This document shows positions 54,216-62,090 of a stretch of DNA of 64,000 bases, in pieces (within the stretch, counting starts at the first letter, position 1; each line of letters starts with the position of its first letter). The DNA is taken from assembly GCF_042432495.1 (NCBI RefSeq), contig NZ_JBHLXC010000001.1, forward strand, positions 496,001 to 560,000. The letters run 5' to 3'. The notes under the pieces were generated by a model. The model did not search any database. It was not told where the DNA came from and saw nothing but the letters and a program-made list of their open reading frames with translations. Source of the DNA: Pseudochelatococcus lubricantis. GTDB taxonomy: Bacteria > Pseudomonadota > Alphaproteobacteria > Rhizobiales > Beijerinckiaceae. The position numbers were made by a program, and so were the translations under genes.

Positions 54216-55034
54216 ATGTCTCTTTCCCAACTGGTTGCGCCGCATCTGCCTTATCTGAGACGCCTTTCGCGGGCGCTGACGGGAAGCCAGACGAGCGGTG
54301 ACGCGCATGCGGTCGCGGCGCTTGAGGCCATTGTCGCCGATCCGGATCTGTTGCGCCGCGACATCGCGCCGCGCGTGGCGCTGTTCCGCGTGCTGCTCGA
54401 CATCTGGCAGCGTGTGCCAACCAACCGGGCCGAAGGGGCGGATGCGCCCGTCGGCGCGATCGAGCGGCATGCGGGGCAGGCCCTGTCGGTGCTGGGCCTG
54501 CGCGCGCGGGCCGCTTTCCTGCTCGATGTTCTCGAAGGGCTGTCGCGGGAGGAGATCGGTCAGGCGCTCGGCGCTTCGCCGGAGGAGGTGGACCGTCTCG
54601 TGCAGGAAGCGAGCCGTGAGATTTCCGCCCAGATCGCCTCCGATGTCCTGATCATCGAGGATGAACCGATCATCGCGATGGATATCGAAGCCCTTGTCGA
54701 GGGGTTGGGCCACCGCGTGACGGGTATCGCCCGCACGCATGCGGAGGCGGTGGCCTCCGTCGCCGTGCACCGGCCCGGCCTCGTGCTGGCGGATATCCAG
54801 CTTGCCGACGGAAGCTCCGGGCTTGATGCAGTGAACGAGATCCTGACGCGGATCGAGGTCCCCGTCATCTTCATCACCGCCTATCCCGAGCGTCTGCTCA
54901 CAGGCGAGCGGCCCGAGCCCGCGTTCCTGATCACGAAGCCGTTCAGCGTCGACGCGGTGCGGGCGGTCATCAGCCAGGCGCTGTTCTTCGGCCAGCAGGC
55001 ACAAGGCCCCGCTTCCCGCGCGGCGGCGGGCTGA
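54216..55034 (+). CDS. phyR: Stress response regulator PhyR (sigma-like plus receiver)
   Basis: 272 residues. The N-terminal half is an EcfG-like sigma domain (LVAPHLPYLRRLSRALTGSQ, then LGLRARAAFLLDVLEGLSREEIGQALG) and the C-terminal half a receiver with the acidic pocket IIEDEP, phospho-Asp D193 in LADIQLADGSSG, and Lys in FLITKPFS. When phosphorylated, the sigma-like domain binds NepR and frees EcfG. ATG at 54216 chosen by family length. It faces the convergent holin-like gene across a GC hairpin. Confidence 0.96.
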   Translation: MSLSQLVAPHLPYLRRLSRALTGSQTSGDAHAVAALEAIVADPDLLRRDIAPRVALFRVLLDIWQRVPTNRAEGADAPVGAIERHAGQALSVLGLRARAAFLLDVLEGLSREEIGQALGASPEEVDRLVQEASREISAQIASDVLIIEDEPIIAMDIEALVEGLGHRVTGIARTHAEAVASVAVHRPGLVLADIQLADGSSGLDAVNEILTRIEVPVIFITAYPERLLTGERPEPAFLITKPFSVDAVRAVISQALFFGQQAQGPASRAAAG

Positions 55035-55044
55035 AGCGGCTGAA

Positions 55045-55066
55045 CCGGCCGGGCTTGCCCGGCCGG
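55045..55066. terminator. GC-rich hairpin between convergent phyR and holin-like genes
   Basis: CCGGCCGGGC, TT, GCCCGGCCGG: a perfect 10-bp stem. No T-tract on either side. Position between convergent genes suggests a bidirectional terminator or transcript-end stabiliser. Confidence 0.5.
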
Positions 55067-55103
55067 CGGAAATCGTCCGGCGTCCGCAATGCCGGTCCGG
55101 CGG

Positions 55104-55592
55104 CTATTTGCCGCGTGTGACGCGGCGGGCGATGAGAAAGCCGGAGAGTACCGCAAGGCCCGCGAGCGGCAGGGGGCCGACAGTCCGCGCGAGCGTCTGC
55201 CCGCCTTTCTGCGCCAGTTCCTCCGGCTTCAGGCCGCGCACTGTCTCGCCGAGTCCCTGAAACGCGCTTTGCGTCGCGGCGGCGAGATCGGCCGCGGGCG
55301 CGGGTGCCGGCGGCATGGGCCGGCGCGCGGAGAGAGACGTTGCGAGCCACGCGATGAGCGCCAGCGCGAGATAGACGCCAGCGACAATCAGCGATGCGCT
55401 GACCGGCCCGAGCACCCGCGTCAGCGTCTGATGTCCCGCCGCCGTCAGGAAGCCTACGGCAACGACGGCGAGAATTCCGGCAACGGCGAGCCCGACGATG
55501 CGCGAGACGGCGCGGCGCGCGTCCTCGCGCAGGCGCGCGGTCTGCGCGGCGAGCATCTGCGCGCCGAGCAGCGCCCGAATGAGGCCGATCAT
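55104..55592 (-). CDS. Holin-like small membrane protein of the stress gene group
   Basis: 162 residues with two central membrane segments (IVGLAVAGILAVVAVGFLTAAG and ASLIVAGVYLALALIAWLATSL) and a C-terminal third (PLPLAGLAVLSGFLIARR). It resembles the phage-holin-like and nutrient-stress membrane proteins common in rhizobia; there is no phage context. The start overlaps the DUF883-like stop by 4 bp, so the two are coupled. Confidence 0.65.
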   Translation of the reverse strand: MIGLIRALLGAQMLAAQTARLREDARRAVSRIVGLAVAGILAVVAVGFLTAAGHQTLTRVLGPVSASLIVAGVYLALALIAWLATSLSARRPMPPAPAPAADLAAATQSAFQGLGETVRGLKPEELAQKGGQTLARTVGPLPLAGLAVLSGFLIARRVTRGK

Positions 55593-55924
55593 CCCCGCCG
55601 GCTCAGCAGACCGAGCACGAAGCCCACGCCCGCCGCCACGAGCACCGATTGCAGCGGGTTCTTCTCGATGCAAGCCTCGACCTTGGTCGTCGCGGTGCGC
55701 ACGCTGTCCTGCGCGTCGGCGGCGAGGCGATGGCCTGCCTGGCTCACGGATTCCGTGGTCGCGGAAACAGTCTGCGCAAGGCTGTCTGCCGCGTCCTTGA
55801 CGCCGACGCGCGCATTCTCCGTCTCGCGGCGGACGAGTTCCGCGACGGAATCGGCGAGGCCGCGGATATCGGTGCGCAGCGTTTCGATTTCAGCGTTGAA
55901 GGCGTTCTCGGTCTTGTCTGCCAT
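55589..55924 (-). CDS. DUF883/YqjD/ElaB-like small stress protein
   Basis: 111 residues: an acidic coiled N-terminal region (ETLRTDIRGLADSVAELVRRETENARVGVKDAADSL), a variable middle, then CIEKNPLQSVLVAAGVGFVLGLLSRRG, the C-terminal membrane anchor typical of YqjD and ElaB. In E. coli those proteins bind ribosomes and the inner membrane in stationary phase. ATG at 55924. It is coupled to the holin-like gene. Confidence 0.8.
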   Translation of the reverse strand: MADKTENAFNAEIETLRTDIRGLADSVAELVRRETENARVGVKDAADSLAQTVSATTESVSQAGHRLAADAQDSVRTATTKVEACIEKNPLQSVLVAAGVGFVLGLLSRRG

Positions 55925-55960
55925 GATGCGATCCTTTCACGTGGGGGCTGGAACGATCCA

Positions 55961-55989
55961 GCGCCGGCCATTATAGTGAGGGCCGGCGC
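55961..55989. terminator. Hairpin between csbD-like and DUF883-like genes
   Basis: GCGCCGGCC (55961-55969) and GGCCGGCGC (55981-55989) form a 9-bp stem with an 11-nt AT-rich loop. On the minus strand it follows the csbD-like stop by 28 bp, so it may terminate or stabilise that transcript, while TATAAT in the loop could serve as a promoter element for the DUF883-like gene. Confidence 0.4.
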
Positions 55990-56017
55990 CGGTCATTAAT
56001 ATGACAGAAGGCAAACG

Positions 56018-56230
56018 TCAGAGGCGCGACGTCCACGTATCGATTTCGCGCTCCGCCTGCTCCTTCGCATAGCCGTAGCGCTCCTGCAGGCGGCCGGCGA
56101 GTTCCTCGCGCTTGCCATCGATGACGGTGAGGTCGTCATCGGTGAGTTTGCCCCATTGCTGCTTCACCTGGCCGGTGAACTGCTTCCAGTTGCCCTGAAT
56201 CTGCTCCCACGTGTTCTGAACGGTTCCCAT
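56018..56230 (-). CDS. CsbD-family stress protein
   Basis: 70 residues. MGTVQNTWEQIQGNWKQFTGQVKQQWGKLTDDDL is a clear CsbD-type beginning and the end LAGRLQERYGYAKEQAEREI is standard. CsbD-like proteins are abundant, structurally simple stress proteins of unknown mechanism, controlled by sigma-B in Bacillus. A sigma-EcfG-type site is present upstream, giving a leader of about 27 nt with GGGAGA in front of the ATG. This makes it a good candidate target of the neighbouring EcfG. Confidence 0.9.
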   Translation of the reverse strand: MGTVQNTWEQIQGNWKQFTGQVKQQWGKLTDDDLTVIDGKREELAGRLQERYGYAKEQAEREIDTWTSRL

Positions 56231-56263
56231 GATCGTGTCTCCCTGTTGGTGAAGTATTGAAGG

Positions 56264-56288
56264 AACGCAGGCAAACGCGAATGGTTCC
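56264..56288 (-). promoter_or_regulatory. Sigma-EcfG-type promoter of the csbD-like gene
   Basis: On the minus strand GGAACC (from 56288), 15 bases, CGTT (ends 56264): GGAAC, 17 bases, GTT. Expected transcript start near 56257. Confidence 0.75.
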
Positions 56289-56414
56289 GCATGCTGGAAG
56301 CTGCCGAAAGCCGTGTATCCGTGCCGGGAAAGCGCGCTTTCTCTCTCCCATTCCCGAAAAATTGCTTTATTGTCCGCTCCCGATCGTCGAACCGTGACCT
56401 GAGCGGAACACCAC

Positions 56415-57467
56415 TTGCCAAACGAAATATCGCCGACCGTGACTTCCGCTTCCATCGCTGCGCCCGTTCTGGTGACCGGCGCCGCCGGGTTCGTGGGCTA
56501 CCATGTGGCTCGCCGCCTGCTGGAGCGGGGAGAGAGCGTGGTGGGGGTCGACAATCTGTCGCCCTATTACGATCCCGCCCTGAAGGAGGCCCGGCTCGCG
56601 CAACTCGCCGGATATCCCGGCTTCCATTTCCGGCGGTTCGATCTTGCCGATGCAGCCGCGACCGCGGCGGCTTTCAGGGAGGTCGCGCCCCGGCGGGTTG
56701 TGCACCTCGCCGCCCAGCCCGGCGTGCGCCAGTCGCTGGTCGACCCGCACCCCTACATCTTCGCCAACGTGGTCGCGTTCCTCAACGTGCTGGAAGGTTG
56801 CCGCCATGGCGGCGTGGAGCATCTCGTCTACGCCTCGTCGAGTTCCGTCTACGGCGCGAACCGCAAGGTGCCCTTCAGCGAGCGCGACAACGTCGACCAT
56901 CCCGTCAGCCTCTATGCGGCGACGAAGAAGGCGGACGAGCTGATGGCGCATTCCTATGCGCATCTCTACGGCCTGCGGGCGACGGGGCTGCGCTTCTTCA
57001 CCGTCTACGGGCCATGGGGGCGGCCGGACATGGCCGTCTACATCTTCACGGACGCCATCGCGCGCGGGCGGGAGATATGCGTTGCCAACGGCGGGCAGGT
57101 CTGGCGAGACTTCACCTACGTCGATGACGTGGCGGAGGGCGTGCTGCGCGTGCTCGCGCGCCCGGCCGCGCCCGACCCGCTGTGGAACGGCCTCACGCCC
57201 GATCCCGCGACATCGTCCGCGCCGCATCGCGTCTACAACATCGGCAACAACCGGCCGGAGGAACTCAACCGGCTGATCGCGGTCATCGAGGCGGCGGTCG
57301 GGCGCAAGGCGACGCGCTCCGACATGCCGCTGCCGCCGGGCGACATGCTGGAGACGGCGGCCGACATCGCGGATCTCGCCCGCGATACCGGCTTCTCGCC
57401 CGCGACCTCCCTTGAGGACGGCATTCGCCGCTTCGTGGAGTGGTATCGCGGCTATCACGGGGCCTGA
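56415..57467 (+). CDS. NAD-dependent UDP-sugar epimerase, UDP-glucuronate 4-epimerase-like
   Basis: About 350 residues, extended SDR family. GAAGFVGYHVARRLLERG binds NAD, VDNLSPYYDPALKEARL is typical for UDP-glucuronate 4-epimerases of the CapI/LpsL group, the catalytic motif is YAATKK with the Ser in SSSSVYG, and RFFTVYGPWGRPDMA supports substrate type. It would supply UDP-galacturonate for surface polysaccharide. The start is TTG at 56415 or GTG at 56439; neither has a strong ribosome site. The next gene starts 1 bp after its stop. Confidence 0.88.
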   Translation: MPNEISPTVTSASIAAPVLVTGAAGFVGYHVARRLLERGESVVGVDNLSPYYDPALKEARLAQLAGYPGFHFRRFDLADAAATAAAFREVAPRRVVHLAAQPGVRQSLVDPHPYIFANVVAFLNVLEGCRHGGVEHLVYASSSSVYGANRKVPFSERDNVDHPVSLYAATKKADELMAHSYAHLYGLRATGLRFFTVYGPWGRPDMAVYIFTDAIARGREICVANGGQVWRDFTYVDDVAEGVLRVLARPAAPDPLWNGLTPDPATSSAPHRVYNIGNNRPEELNRLIAVIEAAVGRKATRSDMPLPPGDMLETAADIADLARDTGFSPATSLEDGIRRFVEWYRGYHGA

Positions 57468-57468
57468 C

Positions 57469-58461
57469 GTGGGCGCCGCCGCCGTTCTGCTGTCGGCGCT
57501 CGCCCTGTCGTGGGCGCTGATTCTCGCGCTCCGCCCGCTGTTGCAGCGCTATGCACTGGCGCGGCCCAACGCCCGCTCCAGCCACAAGGTGCCGACGCCG
57601 CAGGGCGGCGGCATCGCCGTGGTGGCGTCGGCGCTGCTCTGCGCGGGCACGGGCCTGCTGCTCGCGGACCGGACGGCGGACCTGCCGGGCTTCGCGCTGC
57701 TGGCGCTCGCGGCCGTCGGGCTCGCGATCGTCGGGGCCGTCGACGACATCCGCCCGCTGTCCGCTTCGCTGCGGCTCGTGTTTCAGGCGCTGGCGGTTGC
57801 GCTGGCGCTCGCGGGCGCCGGCGTGGGGGCGCTGTTTCCCGTGCTGCCCGCCGCCGTGGAATGGGCGCTCGTGGCGCTCGCGGCGATCTGGTTCGTCAAC
57901 CTCGTCAACTTCATGGACGGGCTCGACTGGATGACGGTCGCCGAAATGGTGCCGGTCACCGCCGCGCTTGTGCTCTTCGCCGCGTTCGGCGCACTCGATC
58001 CCGCCAGCGGCCTCGTCGCGGCGGCTCTGCTCGGCGGCCTGCTCGGCTTCGCGCCGTTCAACCGGCCGGTGGCACGGCTTTTTCTCGGCGATGTCGGATC
58101 GCTGCCGATCGGCCTCATCGTCGGTTTCCTGCTCTACAGGCTTGCCGGGGAGGGCGGCTTCGCGGCGGCGCTGCTGCTGCCGCTCTATTATCTCGGCGAT
58201 GCGACGATCACCCTGCTGCGCCGCCTGTCGAAAGGCGAGAAGGTGTGGCAGGCGCATCGCAGCCATTTCTACCAGCGTGCCACGGACAACGGCTGGCCGG
58301 TGCCTGCCGTGGTGGGACGGGTGGCGGCGCTGAACGTCGTGCTCGCGCTGCTCGCGGCCCTGACGCTGGCCACGGAGGCGATCGTCTGGAAGGCGGTGCC
58401 GGTGATGGCCGGTGTGGCGCTCGTCGGCTTCGTGCTATACCGGTTCTCGGTCAGGCGATAA
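57469..58461 (+). CDS. WecA/WbpL-like undecaprenyl-phosphate sugar-1-phosphate transferase
   Basis: About 330 residues, ten or so membrane segments. It contains the family's acidic loops: GAVDDIRPL, NLVNFMDGLDWM, FLGDVGSLPIG, and the late QAHRSHFYQRA typical of WbpL/WreU-type glycosyltransferases of family 4. These enzymes place the first sugar of O-antigen on undecaprenyl phosphate. GTG at 57469 is chosen because it starts right after the upstream stop. The neighbours suggest an N-acetyl-quinovosamine or related donor. Confidence 0.92.
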   Translation: MGAAAVLLSALALSWALILALRPLLQRYALARPNARSSHKVPTPQGGGIAVVASALLCAGTGLLLADRTADLPGFALLALAAVGLAIVGAVDDIRPLSASLRLVFQALAVALALAGAGVGALFPVLPAAVEWALVALAAIWFVNLVNFMDGLDWMTVAEMVPVTAALVLFAAFGALDPASGLVAAALLGGLLGFAPFNRPVARLFLGDVGSLPIGLIVGFLLYRLAGEGGFAAALLLPLYYLGDATITLLRRLSKGEKVWQAHRSHFYQRATDNGWPVPAVVGRVAALNVVLALLAALTLATEAIVWKAVPVMAGVALVGFVLYRFSVRR

Positions 58462-58473
58462 CGGGGGCGGGCC

Positions 58474-59433
58474 ATGCGCATTCTGCTGACGGGCGCGACC
58501 GGTTTCATCGGCCGCCATCTGGTTGCCTCGCTGCAGCGCGGCGGCCATACGGTGCGCGCCGCGCTGCGGGAGGAGATACCCGTCGCGCCGGGAGTCGAGC
58601 GGGCGGTGGTCGGCGACATCGGCGGCTCTCCCGACTGGCGGCCGGCGCTCGCGGGCGTTGATGCTGTCATCCACGCGGCGGGCATCGCGCATGCCGGTCC
58701 CGATGTTCCGCCGGAGCGATACCGCCGCGTGAACCATGCGGCGACGCTGCATCTCGCGCATGCGGCGCGGGGGCGCGTGGAACGGTTCGTATTCCTGTCC
58801 TCGATCCGCGCCCAGACGGGGCCGTCCAGTCCCGCCGTCCAGCGCGAGACGGACGACCCGTATCCGACGGACGATTATGGCCGCTCGAAGCTCGCCGCCG
58901 AGCGTGGGCTTGCGGAAATCGACGATCTGTTCGCCGTCTCCCTGCGGCCGGTGCTCGTCTACGGGCCGGGCGTGCGCGGCAACATGGGCGCGCTGATCGG
59001 CCTCGCGCGGCTACCCATCCCGCTGCCCTTCGGCGCGCTGCGCGCCCGCCGTTCGCTGGTGGCGGTGGAGACGGTGGCGGAGGCCGTGGCCCACCTGCTG
59101 ACCACCCGCGATGCAGCCGGCAAGCCGCCCGCCGGGCCGTTCATCGTCGCGGACCGCGCGCCGGTCAATGTGGGCGAGATCATCGCCGCGCTGCGGGCGG
59201 GGCAAGGGCGCCGGCCGGGCTTGCTCAGCGTGCCCGTGCCACTGCTGCGCGCCGGCCTGTCGCCGCTGGGGCGGGCCGCGTTGCTGGAGCGCCTCGACAG
59301 CCCGCTCGTCGTGGAAGGCTTGCGGCTGGCTCAGTCCGGCTTTACGCCGTCTGTCTCGTCCCGTGAGGGGCTTCGCCGGCTGGGGGCGCTGCTGGCGCGC
59401 CGGCGGACGGACGGCGAGCAAAATCGGGAATAG
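58474..59433 (+). CDS. NAD-dependent SDR, UDP-4-keto sugar reductase or epimerase-like (WbpV/WreQ-like)
   Basis: 319 residues. LLTGATGFIGRHLVASL binds the cofactor, VIHAAGIAH and FVFLSSIRAQTG are standard, and the catalytic motif is YGRSK. The combination with a WecA-like transferase upstream and a WbpM-like dehydratase downstream matches the WbpV-WbpL-WbpM trio of Pseudomonas and the WreQ-WreU-WreV genes of Rhizobium etli, in which this enzyme reduces UDP-4-keto-6-deoxy-GlcNAc to UDP-QuiNAc. The 3' end overlaps the convergent dehydratase gene by 92 bp. Confidence 0.82.
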   Translation: MRILLTGATGFIGRHLVASLQRGGHTVRAALREEIPVAPGVERAVVGDIGGSPDWRPALAGVDAVIHAAGIAHAGPDVPPERYRRVNHAATLHLAHAARGRVERFVFLSSIRAQTGPSSPAVQRETDDPYPTDDYGRSKLAAERGLAEIDDLFAVSLRPVLVYGPGVRGNMGALIGLARLPIPLPFGALRARRSLVAVETVAEAVAHLLTTRDAAGKPPAGPFIVADRAPVNVGEIIAALRAGQGRRPGLLSVPVPLLRAGLSPLGRAALLERLDSPLVVEGLRLAQSGFTPSVSSREGLRRLGALLARRRTDGEQNRE

Positions 59434-61345
59434 CCGCGTCGAGCACCGCCTCGGCGGCCGCCCGGTCATAGCGGGTGACGGCGTCGTCGAGCTGCGCCAG
59501 CCACGCATTGAGCTGCAGCCGGCTGGCGAACACGGCCCGCGCCGCCATCACACCGTCGATGCCCGTCTCCGTAATCGCTTCGTCGTGCGCGAAGAGGATT
59601 TCGTGCAGGCGTTCGCCGGGGCGGATGCCGGTGACGGCGATCTCGATATCGGCGCCGGGTTCGAAACCGGCGAGCCTGATCATGCGCTCGGCCATGTCGT
59701 AGATGCGCACGGGCTGGCCCATCTTCAGCACGTAGACGGACGGGCGCTCGGCGCCGGCCTCGGCCGCGCGCATGTCGCCGTCGGCGTGGGAGGCGGCGGT
59801 CAGCACGAGGTTGCACGCCTCCCGCACCGTCATGAAGTAGCGCACCATGTCCCGGTGCGTCACGGTCACCGGGCCGCCGCGCGCGATCTGCGCCTTGAAC
59901 TTCGGCACGACGGAACCGTTGGAGCCGAGCACGTTGCCGAAGCGCACCGCGATGAGGCGCGGGGCCTCCGGAGCGCTGGCGCCGGCACTGTCGAGCGCCT
60001 GTGCGTACATCTCCGCGAATCGCTTGGTGGCGCCAAGCATGGAGACGGGCTCGATGGCCTTGTCGGTGGAGATCATCACGAAGGCGTGCGCACCCGCCGC
60101 CAGCGCCGCATCGGCTGTGTTGACGGAGCCGAACACGTTGGTGCGGATGCCCTCCGCCCAGTCCTGCTCCAGATAGGGCACATGCTTCAGCGCGGCGGCG
60201 TGGAACACGAAGTGGGGGCGATATTCGGCCAGCACCTGGTGCAGGCGCGCCCGGTCGCGCACGTCGGCAATGGCGCCGTGGACGGCGGGCCCGTTGTCGA
60301 GGGCGCGCAGCTCCTCCGTGATCTGGTGCAGGGCGGGTTCCGAGTTCTCGATCACCAGAATGTCGGAGGCGCCGAAGGCAGCCGCCCGCATGCAGATTTC
60401 GCTGCCGATGGAGCCGCCGCCGCCCGTCACCGCCACGCGCTTGCCCTGGATGAAGCGGGCGAGCCGCTCGTGGTCGATCTCCACGGTGGGGCGCAGCAGC
60501 AGGTCCTCGATCTCGACGGGCGCGAGCGAGGCGATGCCGCCCGTCAGCTCTCCCTTGCCGACATCGAGCCCCTGCAGGCGCGACAGTGGCAGGCCGAGCT
60601 TGCGCGCGCGTGCCAGCAAATGCTCACGCTCCGCCTCCTGCCCGAGGGCGCTCGGCGCCAGCACCAGCCGGCGGATGTTGTAGCCGCGCTCGGCGAAGTC
60701 GACCACCGCCTGTTCCAGATCGGCGAATTCGCCGACGACCGGCACGCCGCGGATGGACTGGCCGAGATCGCTGGCGCGCGGCGTCAGGATGCCCTTGGGC
60801 TGGATCTTGCGCAGCGCGCCCGATTCGACGGCCCGTAGCAACACTTCCGCGTCCGATCCCCGGCCCAGGATGAGGGCCGGCACGGCGCCCTCCCGCTCCA
60901 GCGTGTGGCGCGACTGCGCGTATTTCAGATAGCGGTAGGCAAGGCGCGGCCCCCCGAGCAGGAAGAGCTGCAGCATCCAGTAGAGGACGATGGTGATCTT
61001 GCCGAAGAAGAAGAAGCCGTAGAACGTGCTCGACGCCAGCACGTAGTCGACCACCAGCAGCGTCAGCGCCAATACCGTGACCGCGCGCAGGATGTTGGCG
61101 AGGTCGGGCAGGGAGGCGAAGCGCCAGCGCGATTTGTAGAGCGCGAAAATCCAGTACACCACGCCCGCGTAGACCACGAAGCCCGGCAGGATCATCGGCA
61201 GTGCATCGAGACGGGTGGCGAGCTGCGGCCCGTCGAACCGCATGACGAAGGCGAGCGCCACCGCCAGCCCTGTCATGAAGAGATCGTGGGCGATGATGAG
61301 CAGCTTTTTCAGGCCGGTCGATGAACGGGTGTGCGTCGTGGTCAT
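59342..61345 (-). CDS. Membrane UDP-HexNAc 4,6-dehydratase (WbpM/CapD/WreV-like)
   Basis: 667 residues. Four N-terminal membrane segments (within 1-130), a first nucleotide-binding-like region (PALILGRGSDAEVLLRAVE), then the catalytic SDR domain (from about 290) with GGGGSIGSEICMRA and FHAAALKHVPYLEQDW. The catalytic triad is of the Met type (ISTDKAIEPVSMLGATKR, with Met where most SDRs have Tyr), as in WbpM-like UDP-GlcNAc 4,6-dehydratases. It would make the 4-keto-6-deoxy intermediate for QuiNAc. Its last 30 codons overlap the opposite-strand SDR gene. Confidence 0.9.
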   Translation of the reverse strand: MTTTHTRSSTGLKKLLIIAHDLFMTGLAVALAFVMRFDGPQLATRLDALPMILPGFVVYAGVVYWIFALYKSRWRFASLPDLANILRAVTVLALTLLVVDYVLASSTFYGFFFFGKITIVLYWMLQLFLLGGPRLAYRYLKYAQSRHTLEREGAVPALILGRGSDAEVLLRAVESGALRKIQPKGILTPRASDLGQSIRGVPVVGEFADLEQAVVDFAERGYNIRRLVLAPSALGQEAEREHLLARARKLGLPLSRLQGLDVGKGELTGGIASLAPVEIEDLLLRPTVEIDHERLARFIQGKRVAVTGGGGSIGSEICMRAAAFGASDILVIENSEPALHQITEELRALDNGPAVHGAIADVRDRARLHQVLAEYRPHFVFHAAALKHVPYLEQDWAEGIRTNVFGSVNTADAALAAGAHAFVMISTDKAIEPVSMLGATKRFAEMYAQALDSAGASAPEAPRLIAVRFGNVLGSNGSVVPKFKAQIARGGPVTVTHRDMVRYFMTVREACNLVLTAASHADGDMRAAEAGAERPSVYVLKMGQPVRIYDMAERMIRLAGFEPGADIEIAVTGIRPGERLHEILFAHDEAITETGIDGVMAARAVFASRLQLNAWLAQLDDAVTRYDRAAAEAVLDAAIPDFARRPSAGAPAAPPAGEAPHGTRQTA

Positions 61346-61400
61346 GGCCGGCCGGGTATCTGCCGCGCGGCGCCCATTGTCAATGTCCGCCCTGTTTTCG

Positions 61401-61979
61401 TCAGCGCGGCGCGCGCTTGGCCAGGATGCGTTGCAGGGTGCGTCGGTGCATGTTCAGGCGCCGCGCCGTCTCCGACACATTGCGGCTGCATGCCTCGTAA
61501 ATGCGCTGGATGTGCTCCCAGCGGACGCGGTCCGCCGACATCGGATTCTCCGGCACCGGCGCGCGGTCGCCGGGCCGCGACACGAGCGCGGCGTGGATTT
61601 CGTCGGCGTCGGCGGGCTTGGCCAGATAATCGAATGCGCCGAGCTTCACGGCGGTGACGGCGGTGGCGATATTGCCGTATCCCGTCAGGATGATACCGCG
61701 CGCGTCCGGCCGCACCTCGTTGAGGCGGGTGATGGCGTCGAGCCCGTTGCCATCGCTCAGGCGCATGTCGATGACGGCATAGGCCGGCGGGCGCTCCTCG
61801 ATCAGCGCGATGCCGCCCGCGACGGTATCGGCCGTGCGCACCTCGTATCCCCGCTGCTCCATGGCGCGGGCAAGACGAGTCAGGAAGGCGTGGTCGTCAT
61901 CGATGATGATGAGGCTGCGGTCGCCGTCGGGGCAGCCCGGATCGGCCGCGCCCGTTTCAGGACCGTTTGCATCCGCCAT
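61401..61979 (-). CDS. actR: Redox response regulator ActR/RegA
   Basis: 192 residues. Receiver domain (about 20-140) with IIDDDHAFL and the phospho-Asp in AVIDMRLSDGNGLD, a short linker, and the RegA-type helix-turn-helix ACSRNVSETARRLNMHRRTLQRILAKRAPR at the end. AGGAGGA lies 5 nt upstream. RegA proteins control redox-linked genes (photosynthesis, nitrogen fixation, CO2 fixation, respiration). The kinase gene actS lies 111 bp upstream on the same strand. Confidence 0.97.
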   Translation of the reverse strand: MADANGPETGAADPGCPDGDRSLIIIDDDHAFLTRLARAMEQRGYEVRTADTVAGGIALIEERPPAYAVIDMRLSDGNGLDAITRLNEVRPDARGIILTGYGNIATAVTAVKLGAFDYLAKPADADEIHAALVSRPGDRAPVPENPMSADRVRWEHIQRIYEACSRNVSETARRLNMHRRTLQRILAKRAPR

Positions 61980-62090
61980 GGCGTTCCTCCTTTCGTTTGT
62001 CGGTACTTATGCACCATTTTCACCGCCCTGCAATTCCGGACAGGCGGCGCGGCATGAAAAATCGGGGCGAAATCCTGCCCGTTAAACCTG

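Noticed and set aside
55104..55592. Prophage holin
   Set aside because: No lysis or phage genes nearby; context is a set of stress proteins.
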